This document shows positions 9,101 through 16,813 of a stretch of 19,240 bases of DNA, one piece after another (the first letter of the stretch is position 1; every line of letters begins with the position of its first letter). This DNA is from Bacteroidales bacterium UBA3724 (lineage in GTDB: Bacteria > Bacteroidota > Bacteroidia > Bacteroidales > P3): positions 1 to 19,240 of the forward strand of contig DFHL01000058.1 of the NCBI GenBank assembly GCA_002371315.1, in the 5' to 3' direction. Both the position numbers and the translations under genes were made by a program. The notes below the pieces were generated by a model. It ran no database searches. It saw nothing but the letters and a program-made list of their open reading frames with translations, and was not told the origin of the DNA.

Positions 9101-12100
9101 GCACGACGACAGCAAGAGCGGCGGCCGCCTCTACATCAACCTTGGCGACATCAGCGAGGACATCCTTCGCGACGGGCGCAAGGGCTTCGAGAACGGCCTG
9201 CCGACGGCAAACACGGTGCAGGCCTTTGTCGACAACCCCGTCGACACCACCATCTGGGGCCGCGTGCCCAAGCTGCAGAGCGTTGTCAACGCCTTCGACA
9301 ACAACGAGTCGAGTCGCCACTTCCAGGATGTGGGCTACGACGGCCTGGGCAGCGCCGTGGACCTGAACGACGAGCAGACTTTCTTTGCCGACTATATCAA
9401 CGCTATCGGGGCCCTCCACGGTACCTCGTCGCAGGCCTACCTTCAGGCCCTCGAAGACCCATCGAGCGACGATTTCCGCTACTTCCGCAGCAGCTACTAC
9501 GACCAGAACGACGTCAAAATCAACGACCGCTACAAGCGCTACAACAATCCTGAAGGCAACTCGGTGAGCAATGCCGATAACACAGAGAGCTATTCGACAG
9601 AAGGCTCGTCGCAGCCCAACGTCGAAGACATAAACCGCGACAACACGTTGAGCGAGAGCGAGAACTACTACCAGTATATCATCAACCTTACGCCCGAACA
9701 GATGGTGATAGGCAAGAACCACATAGTCGACATCCAGGAGGCGCAGAACGTGGAACTTGCCAACGGCACCACGACCACCTGCCGCTGGTACCAGTTCCGC
9801 ATCCCCATTCGCGAGCCTGACCAAACCATCGGCAACATCAACGGCTATCAGTCCATCCGCTTTATGCGTATGTTCCTCAATGGTTTTGAGGAACCCATCA
9901 TCCTTCGTTTCGCCACCCTCGAGCTGGTCTACGGCACTTGGCGCAAATACAGCGAAGACCTGCTCCAGCCTGGCGACTATCCTACGGGAATGGGCGAAAA
10001 CACCAGCTTCACCCTCTCGACCGTCAACATCGAGGAGAACGGCAGCCGCCAGCCGGTGCCCTACAACCTGCCGCCCAACATCGAGCGCGAATCCTGGTAT
10101 TCAACCTCGTCGTCCTACACCGAGCTCAACGAGCAGGCCCTCGAACTCGACATCTCTGAACTCAATGCCGGCGACGCCCGAGCCGTCTACCGCAATGCCC
10201 AGTATGACCTGCGCTACTATGGCAAGCTGAAGATGTTCGTCCACGCCGAAAAGAAATATGAAGCCGATAACCTCTACGACGGCGACCTGACGCTCTTTGT
10301 CCGCCTGGGCAGCGACTACACCAACAACTACTACGAGTACGAGTTGCCCCTGACGCTGACCCCCTGGGGCACCTCGGCCGACAGCAAGGAAATCATCTGG
10401 CCTCTGGCCAACCAGGTCGAGATCGACCTCCAGAAACTCGTGGAAATCAAGACCAACCGCAACAAGCTCATCCGCAGCGGCAACCTTGAATACAGCAGCC
10501 AGATGCTCTACAGCGAGCTCGTCGACGGTCGCCGCTATACGATTATGGGAACGCCCAACCTCGGCAAGGTCAAAGTCATAATGGTGGGTGTGCGCAACCC
10601 GCGCAAACAGACCCTCGACGACGGCAACGATATGCTGCCCAAAAGCGCCATCGTGTGGATCAATGAAATGCGACTCTCCGACTATATCAACCGTGGCGGT
10701 TGGGCGGCAATGGCGCTGGCACGCACCAATCTGGCCGACGTCGGCAACCTGTCGCTCTATTCGGCCTATACCACCAGCGGCTTCGGCAACCTTGAAGACA
10801 AGCTCAACAAAATCGAGCTCATCAACACCTTCAACGTGCAGAGCACCCTCAACCTCGAGATGGGCAAGTTCCTGCCCGACGAGTGGGGTATGCACATACC
10901 GCTCTATCTCGACTACAGCAACCAGATCGGCAGCCCCGAGTACAACCCCCTCGACCCCGATGTCAAGCTCAAGGACGACCTGAAAACCTATCAGACTATG
11001 GCCGAGCGCGACTCGGTCAAGAGGATGACACAGCAGCGCCACCAGACCACCAACCTCACCCTCACCAATATCCGCAAGGAGCGCACCGGCAAGTCGGCCC
11101 TGAAGCCCCACTTCTACGACATCGAGAATTTCTCCTTCTCCTATGCCTACAGCGGCGAACGCAGCAGCGACGACGACATCGAATTCTATAACAAGGACCA
11201 GCACCGCGGCGGCTTCTCCTATAATTTTGCCGTCAACCAGCCCAAGCAGTTCAAGCCCTTCGACAAAATGAAGCCCTTCCAGAACAAGAACCTCAAGTTT
11301 ATCAAGGACTTCAACCTCTTCTACCAACCCAAGAACGTCAGCTTCAACACCGAGGTCTACCGCGACATCGAAAGCACCCTGCTGCGCAACAAGAGCGCCG
11401 CCCTTGTCATAATGAACCCCTCCTATTTCAAGCAGTTCACCTGGCGGCGCGACTACAACATCCAGTACGACCTGGCCCGAAGCTTCCACATCACCTACGA
11501 CGCCGTCGCCAATGCCCGTATCGACGAGCCGCCCGGAGAGATCGACCGCACGGCAAGCGACACCATCTGGAACGCCTTGATGCGCGGCGGCACGATGCAG
11601 AATTTCCAGCAGAACATCAACATCTCCTGGGACCTGCCCATCGGAAAACTGCCCTATATGGACTTTCTGCGCACGCCGCTGAGCTATCGCACCAACTATG
11701 CCTACAACGGCACCACGCAGGCGCTTGCCGCACAGGGCAGCGTCATCAGCAACGCCACCACCTTCAACCTCGCGGCCCAGGGCAATATGCAGACGCTCTA
11801 CAACAAGTTCAAACTCATCAAGAAAGCCTACGCCAAAAAGCCTGCCAAAGCCACCGAAACCAGCAAGAAAGGCAAGGATGCCGACAAGGACCGCAACGAG
11901 CTCGACAAAAAACGCGGCCTCGAGCAGCGCAAGGCCGATGCGGCTGTGGCCGACTCGCTCAAGCGGCTGCAACGCGCGGAAATGCTGCGCGAACTGGGCT
12001 ATTTCGGTCTCCGTATGGTTACGGGCGTCAAGACGTTCAACTTGCAGTACAACAACTCCTTCGGCGCTACCATTGCCGGATTTATGGGCGAATCGCGCAT

Positions 12101-13421
12101 CATCGGCCTCGACCCCTCCAACCATTGGCAGCCCGGCCTGCCCTTCGTGCTCGGCCTGCCCGAAAGCAACCCCTTCACGCTCGCCACCTCGGACGCTGCC
12201 ACCAGCAGCACGGTGGAAAGCCTGTTGCGCGACGATCTGCTGTCGCACGACACGCTGATGAACACCCCCAGCAACGCCAACCAGAACCGCCAGCTCACCT
12301 TCCAGGCCACCGTCGAGCCTATCCGCGACCTGCGCATCGACCTCAGCGCAATGCAGACCTACGCCACGCATCAGGAGTACTACTACAAGTACAGCAACGC
12401 CAGCGGCAGGGTTGAAGGCCCGCTGAGCAGCACCACTACGGGTAACTACACCACGTCGGCCATCGCCCTGCGCACGCTGTTCCGCAGCAGCGACGACCTC
12501 TTTGCCCAGTTCCTCGACGCTCGCAGTACCGTCGCCTCAAGCCTTGCCGCCCTCAACCCCGACCCCTACAGCGACCAGATGGTGCAGGACACCGTCAACG
12601 GCCAGTGGTACCCCGCCGGATACGGCGCCAACCAGCAGACCGTCCTGCTCACCTCCTTCCTTGCCACCTACCTCGGCAAGGACCCCGCAAGCCACTCCTT
12701 CTCGCCCTTCCTCTCGATGCCGCTGCCCAACTGGTCGCTGAGCTACAACGGCCTCAGCAAGATCGACTTCTTCAAGAAGTGGTTCAGCAACATCAGCATC
12801 CAGCACAAATACAGCAGCACCTACACCATCGGCAACTTCTACACCGACGCGGCCATCAGCTCCGTCCTCGAGGGCTACGACTACGGCGCCGAGAGCATCG
12901 TCAACAGCAACGGCGACTACATCGCCCCCGTGTCGATGGAAGGCGTCATAATCGACGAGCGCTTCCAGCCCCTCATTATGCTGTCGGTCAATATGGTAAA
13001 CAGTTTCCAGTTCAAGCTCGGCATCCAGAAAAGCCGCAGCCTCAACCTCAGCTTCTCGAACAACCAGCTGACCGAAACCTACCGCGACGGCGTCACCTTC
13101 GGTACCGGCTACACCTTCAAGGACGTCGAGTTCCACATCAAGGCTGGCGACAAGACCCACAACCTGAAGAGCGACCTGGTGCTGCAGGCCAACCTGACCT
13201 ACAACAACAACTTCACCCAGATACGCAAAATCAACCGTATGTCGCGCCAAATCACGTCGGGCTCCAAGATTTGGATGGTCGAGTTCCGCGCCGAATACGC
13301 CCTCTCCACGGCCCTCACCCTGCGCCTCTTCTTCCAGACCAACATCAACCGCCCCTACATCACCAATGCCTACCCCAACTCGACCACCAAGGGCGGCATT
13401 ACGGTCCATTTCTCGTTCTGA
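6150..13421 (+). CDS. sprA: Type IX secretion system outer-membrane translocon SprA/Sov
   Basis: 2,423 residues, in the range of F. johnsoniae SprA and P. gingivalis Sov (about 2,400-2,500). A signal peptide (MKYLLCVLLLLMAAMPLRAQ) leads into the periplasm. SprA-family segments include a region near 110-270 (IPGFSEISRKLESL, LTLNAKIGDLINTDINWNTQ), YIDDFEGAE starting at Tyr805, the LRELGYFGLRMVTGVKTFNL stretch near 1947, and a beta-strand-rich C-terminus ending GGITVHFSF with a terminal Phe typical of outer-membrane barrels. Known role: SprA is a very large single-chain barrel that passes folded type IX cargo across the outer membrane. A lysine- and acid-rich segment (about 1888-1950) interrupts the strands, probably as a loop. 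ruvA ends 104 bp upstream. An intrinsic terminator lies 128 bp downstream. Confidence 0.97.
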   Translation: MKYLLCVLLLLMAAMPLRAQDEPDAPDSAGAGLRFPIPQNGDAPQSPLYLGNPSNMTTTVEYDPSTHSYVRLTKVGSIVVSRQFLTFEEYQDYQMQQLMTDFWSQKLEENSLTGGEDGLLSKIPGFSEISRKLESLMDKPEIKITPSGSADLTLQVINNYTDNPSWDESQRSKTNFDFDENIQLTLNAKIGDLINTDINWNTQATFDFENQAKLKYEGKEDDILQLLEAADISFPLNTTLIKGSQRLFGVHTKLKFGNLTVDAVASQKETSTENMQVQGGSSSQEFEIRADEYEENRHYFISQYFYDNYNKAMSTLPVVNSNIKIIRLEVWRTNIGAAVTNNRDILALTDLGEHTTSSPGVYGGTSVLPNGQTSNNLLQLINVNAVRNVDNVSSYMEGLGFTGGTDYEKLQSARLLPQNEYTFNAQLGFITLSQPLANDQILAVAFQYQVIGDTTVYQVGELTTDGVNDPNVLIVKLIKGTSVNSRSPLWKLMMKNVYFLKSTQISRDNFRLNVLYENPDGGVGIGYFTEGPFEATPLVEVFGLDRMDASQSYYYADGVFDWFDSAAFKGGTIQASTGRIFFPYVEPFGKDLRERLGDNALANRYCFDSLYTMTQTLAQQYADKNKFYLEGYYTSSVSGEIQLGYSVTQGSVSVTAGGMPLVENVDYTVDYTMGTVRIINESLLSSNTPISVSSENSSFSMMTKRMLGLHLNYEFDPEFNLGATFMNLREKPLTQKNNFGDEPTSNSIWGLDLNYRHDVPFITKFMDRLPGIQTKAPSTLTLQAEFAHFIPGMANTGSDDGKVTYIDDFEGAESNIDLKGYSFWHLASTPQDYKSSLSLFPETSPGTGLAYGFNRAKLAWYTVGRVFFESNCPENIDENDRSHPYARQINQREVFPNKSIAAGDNTRIYELTMAFYPSEKGPYNYDVGPTAFSSGIDQNGLLNNPQSRWGGIMRELTYTDFETQNIETIEFWLMDPFIDPATGEHDDSKSGGRLYINLGDISEDILRDGRKGFENGLPTANTVQAFVDNPVDTTIWGRVPKLQSVVNAFDNNESSRHFQDVGYDGLGSAVDLNDEQTFFADYINAIGALHGTSSQAYLQALEDPSSDDFRYFRSSYYDQNDVKINDRYKRYNNPEGNSVSNADNTESYSTEGSSQPNVEDINRDNTLSESENYYQYIINLTPEQMVIGKNHIVDIQEAQNVELANGTTTTCRWYQFRIPIREPDQTIGNINGYQSIRFMRMFLNGFEEPIILRFATLELVYGTWRKYSEDLLQPGDYPTGMGENTSFTLSTVNIEENGSRQPVPYNLPPNIERESWYSTSSSYTELNEQALELDISELNAGDARAVYRNAQYDLRYYGKLKMFVHAEKKYEADNLYDGDLTLFVRLGSDYTNNYYEYELPLTLTPWGTSADSKEIIWPLANQVEIDLQKLVEIKTNRNKLIRSGNLEYSSQMLYSELVDGRRYTIMGTPNLGKVKVIMVGVRNPRKQTLDDGNDMLPKSAIVWINEMRLSDYINRGGWAAMALARTNLADVGNLSLYSAYTTSGFGNLEDKLNKIELINTFNVQSTLNLEMGKFLPDEWGMHIPLYLDYSNQIGSPEYNPLDPDVKLKDDLKTYQTMAERDSVKRMTQQRHQTTNLTLTNIRKERTGKSALKPHFYDIENFSFSYAYSGERSSDDDIEFYNKDQHRGGFSYNFAVNQPKQFKPFDKMKPFQNKNLKFIKDFNLFYQPKNVSFNTEVYRDIESTLLRNKSAALVIMNPSYFKQFTWRRDYNIQYDLARSFHITYDAVANARIDEPPGEIDRTASDTIWNALMRGGTMQNFQQNINISWDLPIGKLPYMDFLRTPLSYRTNYAYNGTTQALAAQGSVISNATTFNLAAQGNMQTLYNKFKLIKKAYAKKPAKATETSKKGKDADKDRNELDKKRGLEQRKADAAVADSLKRLQRAEMLRELGYFGLRMVTGVKTFNLQYNNSFGATIAGFMGESRIIGLDPSNHWQPGLPFVLGLPESNPFTLATSDAATSSTVESLLRDDLLSHDTLMNTPSNANQNRQLTFQATVEPIRDLRIDLSAMQTYATHQEYYYKYSNASGRVEGPLSSTTTGNYTTSAIALRTLFRSSDDLFAQFLDARSTVASSLAALNPDPYSDQMVQDTVNGQWYPAGYGANQQTVLLTSFLATYLGKDPASHSFSPFLSMPLPNWSLSYNGLSKIDFFKKWFSNISIQHKYSSTYTIGNFYTDAAISSVLEGYDYGAESIVNSNGDYIAPVSMEGVIIDERFQPLIMLSVNMVNSFQFKLGIQKSRSLNLSFSNNQLTETYRDGVTFGTGYTFKDVEFHIKAGDKTHNLKSDLVLQANLTYNNNFTQIRKINRMSRQITSGSKIWMVEFRAEYALSTALTLRLFFQTNINRPYITNAYPNSTTKGGITVHFSF

Positions 13422-13549
13422 CATCCGGCCAACGCGCCGATACCGCAACAGGCAATTCCCCCCGAACCTTATAAACTCAGTTCGCCGCAGAGGCCCAACC
13501 TGCAGACCCGCATTAGATAAATATGCCCCATCGGCCATCCCGCCAAACC

Positions 13550-13582
13550 GCATCGCAACCACCTTTTGCGATGCTTTTTTTT
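13550..13582 (+). terminator. Intrinsic terminator of sprA
   Basis: GCATCGCAA (13550-13558) pairs with TTGCGATGC (13566-13574), a 9-bp stem with a 7-nt loop, followed at once by eight T (13575-13582). It lies 128 bp after the sprA stop. Confidence 0.9.
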
Positions 13583-13740
13583 GTTAAAAAAGCGAAAATT
13601 TTCAGAAAAAAATTTAACATTTATATCGTGTTGTTTATTAATAGGTTATAAAACACCCCTCCCGTACAGCTCCCGTTTTCCTCCAATTTTGACTGTTATA
13701 ATCTTTTGTATATCTTCCTATTATCTTCTACTGAAGTAGT

Positions 13741-13789
13741 ATTTGGTAAGAAGATGATAAGAACTTGGGTAGAATTTGGTAAGAAGATG
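13741..13789. repeat. 16-bp direct repeat with 33-bp period
   Basis: ATTTGGTAAGAAGATG occurs exactly at 13741-13756 and again at 13774-13789. Confidence 0.8.
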
Positions 13790-13926
13790 GTATATGGAAG
13801 ACAGGCAGTTATCAGGGGGCAAAAATGGGCAAAACAGGGCCTCCGAATGTTAAAATTTAACATTTCGTGCGCCAAAATCCGTTCATATCAAAAAAGCATT
13901 CACAGACATTCACGTTCTAAAAAGAA

Positions 13927-13989
13927 ATTGCTGATAATTGCTGTTTGATTGCTGATAATTGCTGATTGATTGCTGATAATTGCTGTTAA
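13927..13989. repeat. Three tandem copies of a 21-bp unit
   Basis: Units at 13927-13947, 13948-13968 and 13969-13989 share ATTGCTGATAATTGCTG and differ only in the last four bases. Each unit itself contains ATTGCTG twice, so the array is an irregular 10/11-bp repeat. There are no spacers, so it is not a CRISPR array. Confidence 0.9.
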
Positions 13990-14172
13990 AAGAAAAAAAA
14001 ATTTTTCCGGTTAATTCCTGGCCAATTTATGGTAATTCCTGTTAAAAGAAAATGAAAGTTATTTTTGACTATTTACATAGGATTATTGTTTTGCAAGCAA
14101 AGAAACGTCGACGAAGTTAATTAAACGAATATTTGGTGGTAGCCTTATGCTTGTCCGCTTTTGCTGTAAAGT

Positions 14173-14266
14173 AGCCTCGGAGAGGCTTAATCTTAATAAC
14201 ACCGTACAAGCGAAGCGCAGTGCGGTGACTGATAATCAACGCACTGTGAGCGTCTCGGAGAGACGC
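14173..14266. repeat. Cluster of short palindromes (REP-like intergenic element)
   Basis: Two hairpins share the core CTCGGAGAG: AGCCTC-GGA-GAGGCT (14173-14187) and GCGTCTC-GGA-GAGACGC (14250-14266). Between them CACCG (14200-14204) can pair with CGGTG (14223-14227) around an AAGCGAAGCGCAG segment. The layout resembles dispersed palindromic repeats seen between genes in Bacteroidales. Copy number outside the window is unknown. Confidence 0.6.
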
Positions 14267-14441
14267 GACAACGTGCAGATGTCAGCTGCGGATAATAGTT
14301 TTTTTAGGTCACTTTCCATCCCTCGACATAGGTTCGCAATACCATCGTGAACTTTTATGGAAAAATTGAATGTGCAATTGGCTTATAATCAGTGCAAGTT
14401 TCCTCCTCTGCGCAAATAATTCAACAAAAATGTCAAGATAA

Positions 14442-14473
14442 CTTGCCGATATTAAAAAATAGTTGTAACTTTG
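14442..14473 (+). promoter_or_regulatory. Bacteroidota-type promoter of the 14574 gene
   Basis: CTTG (14442-14445) is followed after 20 nt by TAACTTTG (14466-14473), matching the TAnnTTTG -7 element. Transcription would start near 14480, giving a leader of about 94 nt. This excludes a start much upstream of 14574. Confidence 0.7.
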
Positions 14474-14573
14474 CACCGCGATTTTGATAAACACTGTTGA
14501 CGAGACTTCGGCAGTTCTGGTGGAATTATGCAATAATAAATTAAATAGGAAGTCCCTTTTAAATCCATATATT

Positions 14574-15140
14574 ATGAACAAGAAACCAATTTTTGCAATG
14601 GCTGTTTTGGCCGCGCTGACTCTCGCAGCCGCTTCGGTACGTGCGCAAAGCGACAATCCCGAGCAAAAAATCGAGAAGAAAGAAAAAAAGATGTCCAAAC
14701 TCGGCTCGTTCGTCCGTAAAACCGTCGAGGCCAACACTGGCCTCAATGTCAGCGACGAGGTGTATATCACTTACGAAGAGGGCAATAGAGGAACCGCGAT
14801 GCGGGAGACGATGGATATCGAGTTTGTGAACTGTACGGGAAACCCTGCAACGGGCAAAGTGTGGGTGACCTTGCGTGTCCGCGTCAAGGATGGCGAAAAG
14901 GCTTTCGTCAAACTTGACAACGGCACCACTTCCGATGGCAAAATCTTCGAGAGTGGGAAATCGCTGCCCACCGAATTCCCTGCTGCAAAGAACCAGTGGA
15001 TCGAAGTGGTTCTTGACGACTCTCCCCTGGAGGTTCCGACCGACCTGAAAGGCTTCGAGACTATGAAATTTGTAAGCAAATACGGCCAGCTGTTCTGGCT
15101 TCACAACGTCAAAATCACCTGGGTTGCCCCAGAACAATAA
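14574..15140 (+). CDS. Small secreted protein of unknown function
   Basis: 188 residues from the ATG at 14574. The frame is open from 14484, but an earlier start would bury the signal peptide. The N-terminus MNKKPIFAMAVLAALTLAAA with a cut after VRAQ (about residue 24) is a clear export signal. A short Lys/Glu-rich helix (about 28-45) is followed by a beta-strand-rich domain: YITYEEGN, MDIEFVNCTGN, VWVTLRVRVKD, QWIEVVLDDSPLEVP, LFWLHNVKITW. This suggests an Ig-like or beta-sandwich fold. I do not recognise the family. It has its own promoter (14442-14473), and a DUF4878-like lipoprotein gene follows after 33 bp, so the pair is probably one transcript and both products act in the envelope. Confidence 0.8.
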   Translation: MNKKPIFAMAVLAALTLAAASVRAQSDNPEQKIEKKEKKMSKLGSFVRKTVEANTGLNVSDEVYITYEEGNRGTAMRETMDIEFVNCTGNPATGKVWVTLRVRVKDGEKAFVKLDNGTTSDGKIFESGKSLPTEFPAAKNQWIEVVLDDSPLEVPTDLKGFETMKFVSKYGQLFWLHNVKITWVAPEQ

Positions 15141-15173
15141 TTATTTATTTCAAAAACCCTTAAAATCAACAAA

Positions 15174-15575
15174 ATGATGAAAAGAACCGTAGCAATTATG
15201 CTGGCCTTATTCATTGCCGGCTCAATATCCCTCGTGGGATGCGGCGGCAGCAGCGCGCCGAGCAAATCCGACAGCCCCAAGGATGTCGTGGAGCAAGTGT
15301 CGAACCTCTTAATCAAAGGCGACTTGGAGAAGTCTCTGAACTTCTACGATGGTGTGGCCGACGAGGAGAGCAAGGCCCTTGTTCTCGGCCTTATGCAGAT
15401 GGGTATGGAAGCCACCCAGGGCCTCAAGGCATTCGAGATACTTGAGGAAACCATTGCCGAGGACGGCACAACTGCCAAGGTGAAAGTGAAATACACCTAT
15501 GGGGACGACACTGAAAAGACGACCACCGAAAACCTTGTCAAGACCGACAGCGGCTGGAAGGTGAAAGTGATTTAG
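15174..15575 (+). CDS. DUF4878-like lipoprotein
   Basis: 133 residues with two adjacent ATGs (15174, 15177). The signal MMKRTVAIMLALFIAGSISL ends in the lipobox SLVGC, lipidated at Cys23, followed by a Gly/Ser linker. The domain begins SPKDVVEQVSNLLIKGDLEK and continues as a cone-shaped alpha/beta fold with late strands (AKVKVKYTYGDD, LVKTDSGWKVKVI), matching the DUF4878/NTF2-like lipoproteins common in Bacteroidota. These are small envelope proteins with no assigned activity. It is followed by its own terminator. Confidence 0.85.
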   Translation: MMKRTVAIMLALFIAGSISLVGCGGSSAPSKSDSPKDVVEQVSNLLIKGDLEKSLNFYDGVADEESKALVLGLMQMGMEATQGLKAFEILEETIAEDGTTAKVKVKYTYGDDTEKTTTENLVKTDSGWKVKVI

Positions 15576-15598
15576 TCTCAGTAGACCATCCTAACCCT

Positions 15599-15637
15599 CA
15601 GAGCCCTACGTCGCAAACCGCGCAGCGTAGGGCTCTG
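15599..15637 (+). terminator. Intrinsic terminator after the DUF4878-like gene
   Basis: CAGAGCCCTACG (15599-15610) pairs perfectly with CGTAGGGCTCTG (15626-15637), a 12-bp stem with a 15-nt loop, followed by CTGTTT. The weak U-tract makes it less typical than the other terminators here. Confidence 0.75.
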
Positions 15638-15712
15638 CTGTTTGAGTATGGGGCATCTTTGGTTTTTCGTTTCGGTGGTGATTTGGTCGGCTGCGGTGGC
15701 TTGGAAGAAACA

Positions 15713-15752
15713 AAAAGACAGCAGTGGCGTTGCTTTGCCACTGCTGTCTTTT
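15713..15752 (-). terminator. Duplicated hutU terminator, now behind dpnA
   Basis: The 16-base arms AAAAGACAGCAGTGGC (15713-15728) and GCCACTGCTGTCTTTT (15737-15752) pair perfectly around the loop GTTGCTTT. On the minus strand it ends in a T-rich tract, so it should terminate the RM operon. Because the stem has T-runs on both sides it may also work on the plus strand. Confidence 0.85.
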
Positions 15753-15807
15753 GTGTGGGATTGGGTTATTTGCGGCCGCATTCCTGCGGTTGCTTCCCTG
15801 TTGTGGG

Positions 15808-15903
15808 TCAGAAGAGTCCTTCGAGGACTTTGTCGTCGACGAGGTTGGGCATCGTGACCTTCAGCTCGGGGCAGATCTCCATAGCGCGACGGATGGCGAA
15901 CAT
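15808..15903 (-). pseudogene. 3' remnant of hutU
   Basis: Read on the minus strand this encodes MFAIRRAMEICPELKVTM followed by PNLVDDKVLEGLF and a stop, identical to the end of the hutU copy at the right edge except Lys for Ser. It has no upstream part: homology stops at 15903, only 24 bp from the dpnA stop. It is a by-product of the duplication, not an active gene. Confidence 0.85.
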
Positions 15904-15927
15904 TTTGTCCAGCTGTGGATGATTGTG

Positions 15928-16812
15928 TTAATCCATCAGAAACGGCAGTTGCTCGTTTGCTACCGATTCGCTGCACATCGACATTCCCAATTGAGTGTTC
16001 TCAGCCTTCACGATGTCGGGTATTTTGTTACGATAGGTAGAGAAAGTTTTAGGGTCTTCAATTTCCTCGCGGCGTGCACGGCTGATGGCGGCAAACGCCT
16101 CCTCTCGTTCAATGCCGAGATAGCGGCGCCCCAACAAGTTGGCAGCGATGCCAGTTGTGCTGCTGCCTGCAAAGGGATCGAGGATCCACGCACCGGGTTC
16201 GGTCGATGCTAAAATTATACGGCTTAGCAATGCAAGGGGCTTCTGTGTAGGGTGCTTTGTGCAGCTTTTCTCCCACGGGGCAATGGCTGGCAGTCGCCAC
16301 ACATCGGTCATCTGCGTGTCACCATTTATGTGTCGCATCAGTTCGTAGTTGTAGTAGTGTGGCGCTTTTTGCGTCTTGCGGGCCCAGATGATGAATTCTG
16401 TGCTATAGGTGAAGTAGCGGCACGAGATGTTGGGTGGAGGATTGGTTTTTGCCCACGTGATGACATTAAGAATCTTGTATCCCAGCTGTGTCAGGCAGTT
16501 GGCAACGGAGAAAATGTTGTGATAAGTGCCGCTAATCCAGATGGTCCCTTTATCCTTCAGTTTGTCTCGGCACAAAGAAAGCCATTGAAGATTGAAACTG
16601 TTGATTTCATCGGGCGACATACCTTTGTCCCAATCGCCTTTGTTGACGCTGACTATCTTGCCGCTCTGCACACTGATGCCGCCATTCGATAAGAAATATG
16701 GCGGGTCTGCAAAAATCATATCGAACTTGAAACTGAATTGTGGCAACAGCTCGAATGTGTCGCCACAAAGCAGATTGAAATCGTGTTCAGGCGATTTGTA
16801 ATAGGCCTTCAT
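15928..16812 (-). CDS. dpnA: DpnA-like adenine methyltransferase (second GATC methylase)
   Basis: 294 residues. Motif IV DPPYFLSNGGIS starts at Asp36, before motif I DPFAGSSTTG at 212-221, the order of beta-class N6/N4 methyltransferases. HPTQKP (187-192) and the CRYFTYSTEFIIWARK segment are also family features and align well with DpnA as I recall it. Known role: DpnA methylates adenine in GATC and also acts on single-stranded DNA, helping protect incoming DNA. It begins 1 bp after the dpnII stop, so translation is probably coupled. The C-terminal part after about 262 is longer than I recall for DpnA and does not look conserved. The stop is 24 bp from the repeat boundary. Confidence 0.93.
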   Translation of the reverse strand: MKAYYKSPEHDFNLLCGDTFELLPQFSFKFDMIFADPPYFLSNGGISVQSGKIVSVNKGDWDKGMSPDEINSFNLQWLSLCRDKLKDKGTIWISGTYHNIFSVANCLTQLGYKILNVITWAKTNPPPNISCRYFTYSTEFIIWARKTQKAPHYYNYELMRHINGDTQMTDVWRLPAIAPWEKSCTKHPTQKPLALLSRIILASTEPGAWILDPFAGSSTTGIAANLLGRRYLGIEREEAFAAISRARREEIEDPKTFSTYRNKIPDIVKAENTQLGMSMCSESVANEQLPFLMD

Positions 16813-16813
16813 T

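Larger units (their letters stand above)
13583..14441. other. About 0.86 kb of AT-rich noncoding DNA with short repeats
   Basis: No convincing gene. The open frames at 13706-13948 and 14147-14350 translate through repeats and lack signal or domain features. The stretch holds a 16-bp direct repeat, a 21-bp tandem repeat, an A9/T5 run near 13992-14006, a promoter-like TATTTTTG at 14060-14067 with only a weak -33, and a cluster of hairpins (14173-14266). An unrecognised small RNA between about 14075 and 14300 cannot be excluded. No tRNA cloverleaf was seen. Confidence 0.5.
15686..15903. repeat. Direct repeat copy A (left flank of the RM operon)
   Basis: 218 bp that match 18873-19090 base for base in length. 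Outside the hairpin loop I count three differences: T/C in the CTGCGGTTGC stretch, and TT/GC in the codon that reads Lys here and Ser in hutU. Weaker similarity continues left to about 15661. The copy contains a hutU terminator and the last 31 codons of hutU plus the stop. Confidence 0.93.

Noticed and set aside
10101..12371. 756-residue open frame on the minus strand inside sprA
   Set aside because: Its composition is a mirror of sprA codon use and it has no domain; sprA is certain on the plus strand.
13706..13948. 80-codon open frame downstream of sprA
   Set aside because: It begins with a non-ATG codon, translates through direct repeats and has no ribosome-binding site or domain.
13927..13989. 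CRISPR-like array
   Set aside because: The 21-bp units are head to tail without spacers and there is no cas gene.
14147..14350. 67-codon open frame
   Set aside because: It reads through the palindromic cluster, so the peptide is a by-product of the repeats.
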